Below are positions 7,091 through 15,973 of a stretch of 64,000 nt of DNA, piece by piece (the first letter of the stretch is position 1; each line of letters begins with the position of its first letter). Both the position numbers and the translations under genes were made by a program. The notes beneath the pieces are model-generated. The model was not told where the DNA came from. It did no database searches and worked only from the letters and a program-made list of their open reading frames with translations. The stretch covers positions 1,425,501 through 1,489,500 of the forward strand of contig NC_011146.1 in assembly GCF_000020725.1 (NCBI RefSeq), in the 5' to 3' direction. This stretch comes from Citrifermentans bemidjiense Bem. Its GTDB lineage: Bacteria > Desulfobacterota > Desulfuromonadia > Geobacterales > Geobacteraceae.

Positions 7091-8494
7091 CTAGGCCGGC
7101 TGCGCGGCGCCCTGCGTCTTGGCGCCGGCGACGGTCTTCCAGATGTTGTAGAGGAACACGCAAAGTCCGGCGAGATACACCACCCCGCCCAGGGCTCTTA
7201 TGTGCCAGTAGGGATAGATCTCGATCATGGTCTCCATGAAGCTGTAGTGGAGGCTTCCGTCCGGGTTGGTCGCGTTCAGCATCGCCGCCTGCTGTACCCC
7301 CGCGATCCACATGCTGATCGAGAACATGAGCTGCCCGGTGAGCACCAGCCAGAAATGGACGTTGGCCAGGCGGATGCTGTAGATCTCTGTGCCGTAGATG
7401 CGGGGGAGGGTGTAGTAGATCGCGGCGAAGAGGACCAGCGAGACCCACCCCAGCGTCCCCATGTGCACGTGCCCCGGGACCCAGTCGGTGAAATGGATGA
7501 AGGCGGAGAAGGTCCTGATCGACTGGGAGGGACCCTGCAGCGTCTGCGCCCCGTAGAAGGTGATGCCGAAGATGAGGAACTTGACCAGGTAGTTCTCACG
7601 CATCTGGTGCCACTGGCCGTTCATCGAGAAGTAGCCGTTGAAGACCGCGGCCCAGGAGGGGGCGATCAGCATCACCGAGAAGGCCATGGCGAGCGTCTGC
7701 ACCCAGTCGGGGACCGGCGCCCAGAGCAGGTGGTGCGCTCCGGTCCAAAGGTACATGAAGATGAGGCTCCAGAAGGCGATCACGCCCATGCGGTGGCTGT
7801 AGATGGGGACGCCGGTCGCTTTCGGGAGGAAGTAGTAGAAGATGGCGAGCGGTGGGGTGGTGAGCACCATGGCGACGGCGTTGTGGCCGTACCACCACTG
7901 CACGTTGGCGTCGTTGGCCCCCGCGTAGGCGGAGTAGGACTTGGTGAGCGACACGGGAATGGAGGCGTTGTTCACCAGGTAGAGCACCGCGACGCCGACC
8001 AGGGTGGCCAGGATGTACCAAAGCGAGATGTACATCTGCTCCTCGCGGCGCTTGACGATGGTCATGACGATGTTGATCGCGAAGATGACCCATACCACCA
8101 CCACCAGGCTCGCCACCGGCCATTCCAGCTCGGCGTACTCCTTGGAGCGGTTCATGCCGAGAGCCAGCGTCACCGCGGCGAGCGCTATGGCCAGGTTGAA
8201 GAGCCAGAGCTGGACACGGGCGAGGCCCGGGCTCCAGATGCCGGTACGGGTGAGGCGCTGGGTGATGTAGTAGAAAAAGGCCATGAAGCTGCCGATCCCC
8301 CAGCCGAAGATCCCGGCGTTGGTGTGGATCGGGCGCAGCCGTCCGTAGGTGAGGTAGGGGGGGAGGTTCAACTGCGGGAAAGCGATCTGGAACGAGATCA
8401 GCACGCCGACCAGGACCGCCACGAGACCCCACACCATGCTCCAGGTGATGAACCCCTTGACGACGTCGTCCGCGTACCCTTCCTGTTGATTCAT
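7091..8494 (-). CDS. ccoN: cbb3-type cytochrome c oxidase catalytic subunit I
   Basis: This is a 467-residue integral membrane protein with about twelve helices. It carries the histidine ligands expected for low-spin heme b, heme b3 and copper B: RPIHTNAGIFGWG early, HNAVAMV in the middle, GAHHLLW, and HVHMGTLGW late. CcoN reduces oxygen to water with high affinity and pumps protons. The start has GAGGAGG six to seven bases upstream. It is the first gene of the leftward ccoNOQP-GHIS run. Clear sequence separates it from NorB, which lies at 18-19.4 kb and has a different Glu-rich active site. Confidence 0.95.
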   Translation of the reverse strand: MNQQEGYADDVVKGFITWSMVWGLVAVLVGVLISFQIAFPQLNLPPYLTYGRLRPIHTNAGIFGWGIGSFMAFFYYITQRLTRTGIWSPGLARVQLWLFNLAIALAAVTLALGMNRSKEYAELEWPVASLVVVVWVIFAINIVMTIVKRREEQMYISLWYILATLVGVAVLYLVNNASIPVSLTKSYSAYAGANDANVQWWYGHNAVAMVLTTPPLAIFYYFLPKATGVPIYSHRMGVIAFWSLIFMYLWTGAHHLLWAPVPDWVQTLAMAFSVMLIAPSWAAVFNGYFSMNGQWHQMRENYLVKFLIFGITFYGAQTLQGPSQSIRTFSAFIHFTDWVPGHVHMGTLGWVSLVLFAAIYYTLPRIYGTEIYSIRLANVHFWLVLTGQLMFSISMWIAGVQQAAMLNATNPDGSLHYSFMETMIEIYPYWHIRALGGVVYLAGLCVFLYNIWKTVAGAKTQGAAQPA

Positions 8495-8874
8495 GCCAGC
8501 CTCCTCGATATGGAGTGGGAAATCAATCTTTCAGCCGTTACGACGTTCGCTCCAGCTTCGCGATCGCCAGTCATAAACCGTTAAACCTTCCTGCTTTTCC
8601 AGTATCTGCTTTGTCTGTGGCAGATGGTTTGAGAGTAACCAGTCGGCAACAACTTGTTAGTTTATGGTGCAAACCGAGTTTAGCAAGTGACGAATCGGTA
8701 TACGTTGGGATCACTGTTGCCCGGGATGAGGGACGCACGGCGACAATGTCACCATGCTGGCACAGCAATGACCGGGAGGAGACATCCTTGAGCACCCGCG
8801 ATTCATCTACTTCTATGCAGGAGGCGGAATTCTTCTATTGTTCGTCTTGCTATGCCAACTCCCCCCCCGTGACG
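8495..8874. other. Intergenic region upstream of ccoN
   Basis: This stretch of 380 bases lies between the 5' end of ccoN and the 3' end of the small CxxC-protein gene. It must hold the promoter of the cco operon, reading leftward, but no consensus FNR box (TTGAT-N4-ATCAA), sigma-54 site or strong sigma-70 pair could be picked out by eye. Open frames here on both strands lack plausible start signals or family features. Confidence 0.5.
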
Positions 8875-9057
8875 CTACTTCTCCCCTTTCTTCTCATCCA
8901 GCGGTTCCGGCTTGCAGAGCACCGCCTCCTTGCGCGCCGCGCGGGCGCACTTGCGACAGACGAAGCGCGGTGCCGACACCAGTTTCTTCAATTCCTTCAG
9001 GTTATCCTTTATTTCTTCCTTGTCCCACTTGCATAGCGGCTTCTCTTCCTTGGACAT
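8875..9057 (-). CDS. Small CxxC hypothetical protein
   Basis: This 60-residue soluble protein is highly charged, with Lys and Glu at both ends. It has a CRKC motif (residues 34-37) and two single cysteines (9 and 48), so it could bind a metal or form a redox pair. I do not recognise a named family, although small proteins of this kind occur beside redox genes in Geobacter. The start is supported by GGGAG about eight bases upstream. It is divergent from hcp and lies upstream of the cco operon in the same direction, with 380 bases between. Confidence 0.65.
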   Translation of the reverse strand: MSKEEKPLCKWDKEEIKDNLKELKKLVSAPRFVCRKCARAARKEAVLCKPEPLDEKKGEK

Positions 9058-9207
9058 TGCTGGATCTCCCTTAGATGTTGGCTTCCTTTGTCTATGAACG
9101 GGCTAGGACAGGTGTCACCCTCTCTCATTGCAAAGGGCAAGAACTATTATTAGTTTAAATTAATCCATATTTGGTTGGGTCGAGGGTTGAAATGACATTC
9201 TTAGTCG

Positions 9208-9246
9208 TTATAGTAGATCGTATTTCGTTATCTTCTATTACTATAA
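9208..9246. promoter_or_regulatory. Inverted repeat upstream of hcp
   Basis: TTATAGTA (9208-9215) and its exact reverse complement TACTATAA (9239-9246) are separated by 23 bases, ending 20 bases before the hcp start codon. The AT-rich setting differs from the coding sequence around it. This could be an operator or an mRNA stem close to the ribosome binding site. It matches no consensus I can name with confidence. Confidence 0.4.
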
Positions 9247-9266
9247 TGCCAAAAGGGGGAAATAAT

Positions 9267-10916
9267 ATGTCCATGTTTTGCCGCCAATGTGAGCAGGCCG
9301 CCAAGGGAACCGGATGCGACGTCATGGGTGTCTGCGGGAAAAGTCCCGAGGTAGCCGCCCTGCTGGATCTGTTGCTCCACGGTCTCAAGGGGCTCGCGAT
9401 CTATGCGGACAAGGCGCGTGCCCTGGATGCGCGCAATACTGTCGCCGACATGTATCTCATCGAAGGGCTCTTCACCACGGTCACCAACGTGGATTTCGAT
9501 CCGGTGCAGCTGGCCGGCAAGCTGAGAAGGTGCTACGACCTGAAGGAACAGGTCAAAGCACTGTACGAGGGAGCCTGGCGCGAGAAGCATGGGGCGTCTC
9601 CCGCGGCCATCACCGACGGTCCCGCCGCGTGGGTGATAGCGGATACGCTGGAAGGTCTGGTGGCGCAGGGTAAAAACTGCGGAGTCATGAGCCAGCACAG
9701 CGATCCCGACATCCTCTCCTCCATCGAAATCATCATCTACGGCTTGAAGGGTATGGCCGCCTACGCTAACCACGCCTGCATCCTCGGCAAGACCGACGAG
9801 GAGGTATTCGCCTTCTTCCACAGCGCGCTCGCCGCCACCACCGACACCGACAAGGGGCTGATGGACTTCGTCGGCATCGCCATGGAGTGCGGCAAGCTCA
9901 ACATCAAGGTGATGGGAATACTCAACGAGGGGCACGTCGAGCGCTACGGCCATCCGGTCCCGACCAAGGTGCAGCTCGGCACCCGCAAGAATAAGGGGAT
10001 ACTGGTCTCCGGCCACGACCTGCGCATGCTGGAGGAGATCCTCAAGCAGACCGAAGGGAAGGGGATCGATATCTACACCCACGGCGAGATGATCCCCGCC
10101 CACGGCTATCCTGCCCTGAAGAAGTACCCGCATCTCTACGCCAACTTCGGCGGCGCCTGGCAGGACCAGCACAAGGAGTTCCAGGCTTTCCCCGGCGCCA
10201 TCATCTTCAACACCAACTGTATCCAGCGCCCCGCCGACAGCTACAAAGACCGCCTCTTCACCTGGGGCGAGGTAGGGTGGCCCGGGGTGAAGCACATCGC
10301 CGGCTGGCACTTCGACGAGGTGATCAACAAGGCCCTTGAGTGCCCGGACCTCCCGGACGCTCCCGGCAAGGAGATCCTGACTGGCTTCGGGCACAACGCC
10401 GTCCTGGGGGTGGCGGACAAGGTCATCGAGGCGGTGAAGGGGGGAGCGGTCAAGCACTTCTTCCTGATCGGCGGCTGCGACGGCGCGAAGAGCGGCCGCA
10501 ACTACTACACCGAGTTCGCCGAGAAGGTCCCCAAAGACTGCATCATCCTTACCCTTGCCTGCGGCAAGTACCGTTTCAACAAGCTCGAATTCGGCGATAT
10601 CGGCGGCATCCCGCGCCTTCTCGATGTGGGGCAGTGCAACGACGCCTACTCCGCAGTGCAGATCGCCCTGGCCCTCGCCGGAGCCTTCAACTGCGGCGTC
10701 AACGACCTGCCGCTTAGCTTCATCCTTTCCTGGTACGAGCAGAAGGCGCACGTCATCCTGCTTTCGCTTTTGTACCTGGGGATCAGGGACATCAAGCTCG
10801 GTCCGATGCTTCCCGCCTATCTCTCGCCGAACGTGCTGCAGTTTTTGGTCAGCAACTTCAACATCGGCCAGATCAGCACGGTCGATGCCGACCTCAAGGC
10901 GAGCCTCGGGCAGTAA
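9267..10916 (+). CDS. hcp: Hydroxylamine reductase / hybrid-cluster protein
   Basis: This 549-residue hybrid-cluster protein reduces hydroxylamine and, in current views, acts as an NO reductase or S-nitrosylase in nitrosative-stress defence. The N-terminal cysteine pattern is C5-x2-C8-x8-C17-x5-C23, the spacing of the 4Fe-4S type found in anaerobes rather than the 2Fe-2S type. Later hybrid-cluster ligands are visible in HGEMIPAHGYPAL, NTNCIQRP, IGGCDGAK and LACGKYRFN. The start at 9267 follows GGGGGA and gives the usual MFCRQCEQ beginning; a frame extending back to 9171 has no family support. It stands alone, followed by a strong terminator. Confidence 0.95.
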   Translation: MSMFCRQCEQAAKGTGCDVMGVCGKSPEVAALLDLLLHGLKGLAIYADKARALDARNTVADMYLIEGLFTTVTNVDFDPVQLAGKLRRCYDLKEQVKALYEGAWREKHGASPAAITDGPAAWVIADTLEGLVAQGKNCGVMSQHSDPDILSSIEIIIYGLKGMAAYANHACILGKTDEEVFAFFHSALAATTDTDKGLMDFVGIAMECGKLNIKVMGILNEGHVERYGHPVPTKVQLGTRKNKGILVSGHDLRMLEEILKQTEGKGIDIYTHGEMIPAHGYPALKKYPHLYANFGGAWQDQHKEFQAFPGAIIFNTNCIQRPADSYKDRLFTWGEVGWPGVKHIAGWHFDEVINKALECPDLPDAPGKEILTGFGHNAVLGVADKVIEAVKGGAVKHFFLIGGCDGAKSGRNYYTEFAEKVPKDCIILTLACGKYRFNKLEFGDIGGIPRLLDVGQCNDAYSAVQIALALAGAFNCGVNDLPLSFILSWYEQKAHVILLSLLYLGIRDIKLGPMLPAYLSPNVLQFLVSNFNIGQISTVDADLKASLGQ

Positions 10917-11011
10917 TAAAGCCTTTTCCGACAGGGGAAGCGGACTACAGGTCAGCAGTGGCAGAGGCGGCAAGAAGTAACAAGAAACAAGAAGAGGTAG
11001 TAGCTCCTTTA

Positions 11012-11041
11012 GCGCCAGGTCCTACGACCTGGCGCCTTTTT
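11012..11041 (+). terminator. Rho-independent terminator after hcp
   Basis: A perfect 10-bp stem, GCGCCAGGTC with GACCTGGCGC, has a four-base loop and is followed by C and five T. An almost identical copy, including the TAGCTCCTTT leader, occurs at 14057-14088. Confidence 0.9.
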
Positions 11042-11377
11042 GAGCGTGCCCTGCTGCATAGGTTTTTCTATCACCATTGCCAGCACCTTAGCAACACCCC
11101 GGCCGAAGAAGTACGTGCTAGAAAACAGAAAAGATAGAAGAAGTTTTACTGGATAAAAAATGTATTACATATAAAGAACTGGTGACATGGGTGCCCTACT
11201 AAATCTGTAGCAGGAAGCAAATCAGGAGATTATCGAGCGGTTTTATCTAAAGTCAGATACGATGAAGTAATTTTCAGGTATCCACTTGATCCTATGTATG
11301 ATACACCACCAGTTATTCAGAATGCCGTGCAGCTTATATAGTTCGGCATTTAATTTTATTTCGGAAAAGGAGGACGT
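11042..11377. other. AT-rich region upstream of the OmpA-like gene
   Basis: These 336 bases have no supportable gene. Just before the OmpA-like gene lies a stem AATGCCG (11321-11327) with CGGCATT (11344-11350), then an AT-rich run and AAAGGAGG ahead of the start codon. The base composition is visibly poorer in G and C than in the cco or hcp genes, which suggests acquired sequence or a long leader. Confidence 0.5.
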
Positions 11378-12682
11378 ATGAAAAAGATTGTTTCATCGAT
11401 GCTAACCTGTGCTGCTGTACTTACCATGGCAACTACAGCTGTTGCCGGAGAAAGAGAGGGGGCATTTTCAATTTCTCCTTTTGTCGGCGGTTATACGTTC
11501 GATGGGGAGCAGCACTTGGAAACGGCACCTGTGTTTGGGCTGCGCCTGGGCTATGACCTGACAAAGAACTGGGAAGTCGAAGCTGTTGCTGATTACTTAG
11601 CGACCGAAGGGACACGTAATGACAGAAGTGTCAATGCCTTGTCCTATCGACTGGACGTCCTCTACAACTTTTTGCCGGATGGACCGCTGGTACCGTACCT
11701 TGCAGTGGGAGGTGGCGGGATTACCTACGGTCACGGCCGCGATGGGCTTGAAGTCAGTGACAGAACTACTGACGCAACCATCAATGCCGGTGGGGGCATC
11801 AAGTACTTTGTTACCGACTCGGTCGCGTTGCGGGCTGACGCTCGCCAGCTGTTCGTATTGGAAAGTCCGGACAAGCCTAAATACAACTGGGAGTACACCG
11901 CCGGCCTGACCTTCCTGTTTGGCGACAAGGCAGCTCCGGCACCGGTAAAGGCTCCGGCACCTGCACCTGCACCAAAGCCGGTTGTTGAACCCGTTCCTGT
12001 GCAAAAGCCTGTTCCGGCTCCTGTAGTAGCTCCTGTGCCGCCTCCCGCCCCCCCCGCTCCTTCTGCAGACATGACGGTTACACCGGGTTCGATTACCAAA
12101 GGCGAAGCCGCCATTTTGACTTGGAAGTCGAGCAACGCCACCAATTGTGAAATTCAGCCGGAAGTTGGCTCTGTTAAGCCTCAGGGTACCGTCAAGGTTG
12201 TCCCTGCTGACAATACTGAGTACACCATAACCTGCAATGGCGCCGGTGGCACCGCTAATAGTGCAGCCAAAGTCGCGGTGATTGCTCCTGCTCCAGTAGT
12301 GGTTGCGCCCCCTGCTCCTGCTCCGAAGCTGTGCAGCCCTGCTGTCATAAACATCCAGTTCGATACCAACAAGGCCGACCTCAAGCCCCAGTATCGCCCT
12401 GAATTGAAAGCTTTAGCTGACTTCTTGAACGAGTTCCCCAATGCCACTGGTGTCATTGAGGGGCATACCGACAACGTTGGACCGAAAGCTCTTAATATGA
12501 AACTGTCTCAATCGCGTGCAGATACGATCCGTAATTCTCTTATCAAAGAATTCGGGATCGCACCTGAGCGGATTAAAGCAGTAGGCTATGGTCCTACAAA
12601 GCCCGTTGCCAGCAACAAGGATAAAGCGGGGAAAGCAAAGAATCGGCGTATCGAATCCAACTTTAACTGCAACAACAAGTAG
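11378..12682 (+). CDS. OmpA-family outer-membrane protein (beta-barrel plus peptidoglycan-binding domain)
   Basis: The protein has 434 residues. A signal peptide (cleavage near AVAG, residue 22-23) is followed by an eight-strand OmpA-type barrel (about 25-185) with family phrases such as [16 protein letters not shown] and [11 protein letters not shown] Pro/Ala/Val linker follows (190-228), then a small domain with two cysteines, possibly Ig-like (230-310), a second Pro-rich linker, and a C-terminal OmpA domain (about 325-430). The last carries [15 protein letters not shown] and the peptidoglycan contact region GHTDNVG with SQSRAD. It anchors the outer membrane to the wall. The start has AAAGGAGG upstream. 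The gene is followed by a terminator, then aqpZ and mscL, which suggests an envelope or osmotic-stress theme. Confidence 0.92.
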   Translation: MKKIVSSMLTCAAVLTMATTAVAGEREGAFSISPFVGGYTFDGEQHLETAPVFGLRLGYDLTKNWEVEAVADYLATEGTRNDRSVNALSYRLDVLYNFLPDGPLVPYLAVGGGGITYGHGRDGLEVSDRTTDATINAGGGIKYFVTDSVALRADARQLFVLESPDKPKYNWEYTAGLTFLFGDKAAPAPVKAPAPAPAPKPVVEPVPVQKPVPAPVVAPVPPPAPPAPSADMTVTPGSITKGEAAILTWKSSNATNCEIQPEVGSVKPQGTVKVVPADNTEYTITCNGAGGTANSAAKVAVIAPAPVVVAPPAPAPKLCSPAVINIQFDTNKADLKPQYRPELKALADFLNEFPNATGVIEGHTDNVGPKALNMKLSQSRADTIRNSLIKEFGIAPERIKAVGYGPTKPVASNKDKAGKAKNRRIESNFNCNNK

Positions 12683-12704
12683 CAATAACGCTACGGCTGC
12701 TGAC

Positions 12705-12746
12705 AAGCAAACACCCTTTTGGAATATTTCTAAGAGGGTGTTTTGC
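12705..12746 (+). terminator. Terminator after the OmpA-like gene
   Basis: GCAAACACCCTTTT pairs with AAGAGGGTGTTTTGC on the other side of a short AT-rich loop, giving a stem of about nine solid pairs with T-rich flanks. It lies 22 bases after the stop codon and before aqpZ. Confidence 0.75.
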
Positions 12747-12789
12747 TATCACCATGGCATGGCACCCTCACCCAGAAAGGAGAAGTACA

Positions 12790-13482
12790 ATGTCAAAGCG
12801 ACTTTGCGCTGAGTTCATCGGTACATTCTGGTTGGTTCTTGGAGGTTGTGGTAGTGCGGTACTTGCTGCGGCATTCCCGAATGTCGGGATTGGATTGCAT
12901 GGTGTCGCGCTGGCTTTCGGATTGACTGTTCTCACTATGGCCTACGCCATTGGGCATATTTCGGGGTGCCATCTTAACCCAGCTGTTTCCATCGGCCTCT
13001 TCGCCGGAGGACGCTTCCCGGCTAAAGAACTTCTGCCGTACATCATAGCCCAAGTGCTTGGAGGCATTGCAGGTGCTGCTGTACTGTTCCTCATTGCCAG
13101 CGGGAAAATAGGGTTCGATGTTGCTGCCGGCTTTGCTTCAAATGGCTATGGGGAGCATTCTCCGGGTGGGTATTCGCTATTAGCCGGGTTCGTTACAGAG
13201 ATCGTGATGACCATGATGTTCCTATTTATCATCATGGGCGCGACCGACAAACGTGCACCACAAGGGTTTGCGCCGATAGCCATCGGTTTGGGACTTACCT
13301 TGATCCACCTCATAAGCATTCCGATCACCAATACGTCGGTAAATCCGGCACGCAGTACCGGGGTTGCCATATTCGTCGGAGGATGGGCCATTTCACAATT
13401 GTGGCTCTTTTGGGTGGCCCCAATTATCGGAGCAATAGCTGGCGGCAGTATTTACCGGTTTATCGGCTCCGGCGATGAATAG
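12790..13482 (+). CDS. aqpZ: Aquaporin Z-type water channel
   Basis: This 230-residue MIP-family channel has six helices and both pore-lining NPA motifs, HLNPAVS and SVNPARS. The narrow-filter pattern fits a water channel: H in the segment before TEIVMT, small residues, and R after the second NPA. It allows rapid water flow across the inner membrane. The start at 12790 follows AAAGGAG; an upstream in-frame ATG at 12754 would add an unrelated basic leader. It lies between an OmpA-like gene and mscL, both relevant to osmotic shock. Confidence 0.93.
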   Translation: MSKRLCAEFIGTFWLVLGGCGSAVLAAAFPNVGIGLHGVALAFGLTVLTMAYAIGHISGCHLNPAVSIGLFAGGRFPAKELLPYIIAQVLGGIAGAAVLFLIASGKIGFDVAAGFASNGYGEHSPGGYSLLAGFVTEIVMTMMFLFIIMGATDKRAPQGFAPIAIGLGLTLIHLISIPITNTSVNPARSTGVAIFVGGWAISQLWLFWVAPIIGAIAGGSIYRFIGSGDE

Positions 13483-13553
13483 ATGCCGCTAAACACTCAT
13501 CTTGTCGAATTGCGAATGGATTTTCACCCATACTTCTTTCGGAGGTAGTGACT

Positions 13554-13958
13554 ATGAGCATCGTTAAAGAGTTCAAGGAATTTGCCGTAAAAGGGAACGT
13601 CGTCGATATGGCGGTCGGTATTATAATTGGTGCGGCATTTGCCAAAATAGTATCGTCGTTCGTCGGAGATGTTGTTATGCCGCCAATCGGAGTTCTTCTG
13701 GGAGGCGTTGATTTTTCACAACTTTCCATCGTTGTTAAAGAAGCGGTTGACAAAAAGCCACCTGTGCTGATTAGTTACGGCAAGTTTATACAAACAGTCG
13801 TGGATTTTACTATCATTGCCATGGCAGTTTTCGCAGCAGTCAAGGCAATAAATACGCTCAAGAAGAAAGAAGCTGCAGCGCCGGAGGTCCCCCCCGCACC
13901 GACACAACAAGAAATACTGCTTACTGAGATCAGGGACCTGCTTAAAAGCAACAGATAA
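13554..13958 (+). CDS. mscL: Large-conductance mechanosensitive channel
   Basis: This 134-residue protein has the MscL layout: an N-terminal amphipathic segment ([22 protein letters not shown]), a first helix with the GxxxG-like pore face ([12 protein letters not shown]), a periplasmic loop ([13 protein letters not shown]), a second helix near residues 78-98, and a charged C-terminal helix bundle ([12 protein letters not shown]). The channel opens under membrane tension to release solutes on osmotic downshift. The start at 13554 is chosen because GGAGG lies eight bases upstream; a GTG six bases earlier is too close to it. A terminator follows about 100 bases later. Confidence 0.95.
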   Translation: MSIVKEFKEFAVKGNVVDMAVGIIIGAAFAKIVSSFVGDVVMPPIGVLLGGVDFSQLSIVVKEAVDKKPPVLISYGKFIQTVVDFTIIAMAVFAAVKAINTLKKKEAAAPEVPPAPTQQEILLTEIRDLLKSNR

Positions 13959-14056
13959 TACATCGGTTCAAGATGCTGCGAGGATTGGCTTACAAAGCAT
14001 AATTTGGGGGTAGAAGATAGAGCCGCGAGAAGCAACAGTAAGGCGTAGCTCCTTTT

Positions 14057-14088
14057 GCGCCAGGTCCCACGACCTGGCGCCTTTTTTT
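14057..14088 (+). terminator. Terminator after mscL, near-duplicate of the one after hcp
   Basis: The stem GCGCCAGGTC with GACCTGGCGC, a CCAC loop and a run of seven T after one C copies the hairpin at 11012-11041. The two loops differ by one base, and the preceding GTAGCTCCTTT leader is shared. Confidence 0.9.
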
Positions 14089-14400
14089 GTGTGCGCCATT
14101 GCCGGCTAAGACAATCCGCACTTCACCTTTGACAGTGATGGTAGATCTCTATATATTGCGGTTGTTTTAGCTGGAACAAATGAAATTTGCATATGAGTAG
14201 CGTATGCATGTTCCATTCAGATGGGAAGGGGGGATGGACAGTTTTCTGTCCATCCCCCCAATTGGCACAAAATCCGGTCGTTACAGTGTGTGATATCAGC
14301 GGGTTACGCCAATATGATCGACAAATCTTTTTAATGTTGTACGGCGACGAGGGGGGATGACGGCAATTTCCCTTTAATTACATAGTTAAGCGAGGAGACA
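14089..14400. repeat. Intergenic region with a perfect 14-bp hairpin
   Basis: No gene is supportable in these 312 bases. The notable structure is GGGGGGATGGACAG (14228-14241), a TTTT loop, then the exact complement CTGTCCATCCCCCC (14246-14259). There is no T-run after it, so it looks more like a palindromic element than an intrinsic terminator. GAGGAG just before 14401 is the ribosome binding site of the next gene. Confidence 0.7.
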
Positions 14401-14874
14401 ATGAATAGAAAAATTTGTGAAAAGATTAAAATTGCAATTCCGGCAGTTATTCTTCTGACGACAGGGTGTACCGCAAATTACTTAGTAACTCCGGATGAGT
14501 TCATAAATCAGGTAGCAGAGAAGCAATATAAAACGGAAAACCCGACAGGCTTCTATGTTGTATCACCACTCGCATCGCTATTTTTCAATCAAAAGTATGA
14601 CGCGAATAACATAAGGAAAGTATTATGTCGGGATAAAGCTGGAAATCTTTTATACTTGTTTCCAGATCGTAATACACAATTAGAAATAACATCCAAATCT
14701 ACAAATGATGTAGTTAAAATGTATTTTGACACGGTGTTTTTTGAAGCAAATAAATTAGTTGGTTTGCGTTCACGATTAGTCCCTGGCATGACAAGAGAAA
14801 TTGCTTTGACAGACATTGAAAGAATAGAAATTTATGCAGAGTTTCCACGAACTGAAAAAGTTGATCTGAAATGA
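14401..14874 (+). CDS. Putative lipoprotein of unknown function
   Basis: The 157-residue product has a lipoprotein signal: a basic start (MNRKICEKIKI), a hydrophobic stretch, and the lipobox LTTGC with the acylated Cys at residue 23. The mature part is soluble, with alternating hydrophobic residues and no cysteine pattern apart from one Cys near residue 79. No family is recognised. Codon use is markedly AT-rich (many AAA, ATA, TTA), unlike the GC-rich core genes, which suggests recent transfer. The start has GAGGAG five to six bases upstream. Confidence 0.7.
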   Translation: MNRKICEKIKIAIPAVILLTTGCTANYLVTPDEFINQVAEKQYKTENPTGFYVVSPLASLFFNQKYDANNIRKVLCRDKAGNLLYLFPDRNTQLEITSKSTNDVVKMYFDTVFFEANKLVGLRSRLVPGMTREIALTDIERIEIYAEFPRTEKVDLK

Positions 14875-14887
14875 TTTGACCGGTTAA

Positions 14888-14927
14888 CCAGCGGCGACAG
14901 CGGTCTCCGCTAACGCTCCGCCGCTGG
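14888..14927. repeat. Nested inverted repeat
   Basis: CCAGCGGCG (14888-14896) pairs with CGCCGCTGG (14919-14927). Inside it AGCGG (14899-14903) pairs with CCGCT (14907-14911). It separates the lipoprotein gene from the Cys-rich gene. There is no T-run. It superficially resembles an integron recombination site but lacks the expected core sequences. Confidence 0.5.
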
Positions 14928-14980
14928 CGCCTTGAGGCGTTGGTGCAGGAAAGCCAATGCCTGTCGAAAGGAGTGAGCAA

Positions 14981-15274
14981 ATGGGGCATCCAACCGGAGG
15001 ACAGGGAAATCAGTTCACAACGGCGCAGACTTTCGACCAAGCGTATGAGTTCATCCGCAGTAAACCGAACTTTAATTCTACTACGGGGAAGCCGATTATT
15101 GCCAGAGTCGGCAAGTCAAAAGACGGTAGGACTAGGACAATTGTTTTCCAAGGCGAGAATAGTGTCCATGGAAGCGTCTGTAGTGAATGTTGGGGATATC
15201 GCAGCAACTGCTCTGGAACTCACATCGGGCAATGCACAGAAGCGCTAGACATCCATATGTCCAGGAAGCGTTGA
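14981..15274 (+). CDS. Small Cys-rich protein of unknown function
   Basis: This 97-residue protein has a central basic segment (ARVGKSKDGRTRTIVF) and a C-terminal cysteine cluster with spacing C-x2-C-x7-C-x7-C (VCSECWGY, NCSG, GQCTEALD). That spacing suggests a zinc or iron-sulfur site. The start at 14981 follows AAAGGAG; a frame opening 24 bases earlier lacks one. It lies 31 bases upstream of the CoiA-like nuclease gene and may be co-transcribed with it. I do not recognise the family. Confidence 0.6.
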   Translation: MGHPTGGQGNQFTTAQTFDQAYEFIRSKPNFNSTTGKPIIARVGKSKDGRTRTIVFQGENSVHGSVCSECWGYRSNCSGTHIGQCTEALDIHMSRKR

Positions 15275-15305
15275 GCAAAGCCGGAGAAAGCATATAGGAG
15301 CGAAC

Positions 15306-15968
15306 ATGCGATTTGCACTGTTAGGCGGAATACGAATTGAGGCCAGTCTAAAACTGAGGGCTGCTTGTCCTGGCTGTGGCGCCGAGGTTGTTGCCAAATG
15401 TGGAAAGCACATCACTTGGCATTGGGCGCATTTGTCGCGAACCCATTGTGATCCGTGGTGGGAACAGGAAACTGAGTGGCATCGAGCTTGGAAAAATCGC
15501 TTCCCTCAAGATTGGCAAGAGATCCCCAATCGGGATAGGGATTCTCGCGAGTTGCACATAGCCGATGTGAAAACCCCTTCGGGACTGGTGATCGAGTTCC
15601 AGCGTTCAACTATTCACCCCGATGAAATTCAGGCGAGAGAGGCCTTCTATCAGACGATGATATGGGTTGTGGATGGCTGTAAAAACGACGCGGACAGGTT
15701 CAACTTCTCGAACATGCGCGGACGTCCAAACCAGGACAGCATTGCGCAGTTTCAATGGTTCGGACAGAGCACACTTTTCAAGCGCTGGCACACCACCAAG
15801 CCGATATTCATTGATTTTGGGTCTGAGCATGGTTTTTGGCGCATCTTGCGCTTTGATCTAAAGACCAAGCGAGGGCTTGCCGGATATGTGGATATTGACG
15901 GTTTTGTTCAGCTAGCGAGTTCTGGAACTACTGATTTCAGCGCGGTTGGTGGGCCGGCATCCGTTTAA
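15306..15968 (+). CDS. CoiA-like competence/nuclease-family protein
   Basis: The protein has 220 residues. The N-terminal part has a zinc-ribbon-like CPGC and a later Cys, then HWAHLS. The middle carries the CoiA-family signature WHRAWKNRFP followed by the nuclease-like core ADVKTPSGLVIEFQRS, where D and the E and Q positions match a PD-(D/E)xK site. A conserved IHPDEIQAREAFY helix and MIWVVDG follow. CoiA proteins are linked to competence and DNA processing in other bacteria; stand-alone homologues elsewhere are of unknown role. The sequence shows the fold, not the substrate. The start follows AGGAGCGAAC. Confidence 0.75.
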   Translation: MRFALLGGIRIEASLKLRAACPGCGAEVVAKCGKHITWHWAHLSRTHCDPWWEQETEWHRAWKNRFPQDWQEIPNRDRDSRELHIADVKTPSGLVIEFQRSTIHPDEIQAREAFYQTMIWVVDGCKNDADRFNFSNMRGRPNQDSIAQFQWFGQSTLFKRWHTTKPIFIDFGSEHGFWRILRFDLKTKRGLAGYVDIDGFVQLASSGTTDFSAVGGPASV

Positions 15969-15973
15969 GGAAA

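Noticed and set aside
8515-9036. Rightward 173-codon frame upstream of hcp
   Set aside because: It overlaps the better supported small CxxC gene on the other strand, lacks a ribosome binding site, and its product has no recognisable features.
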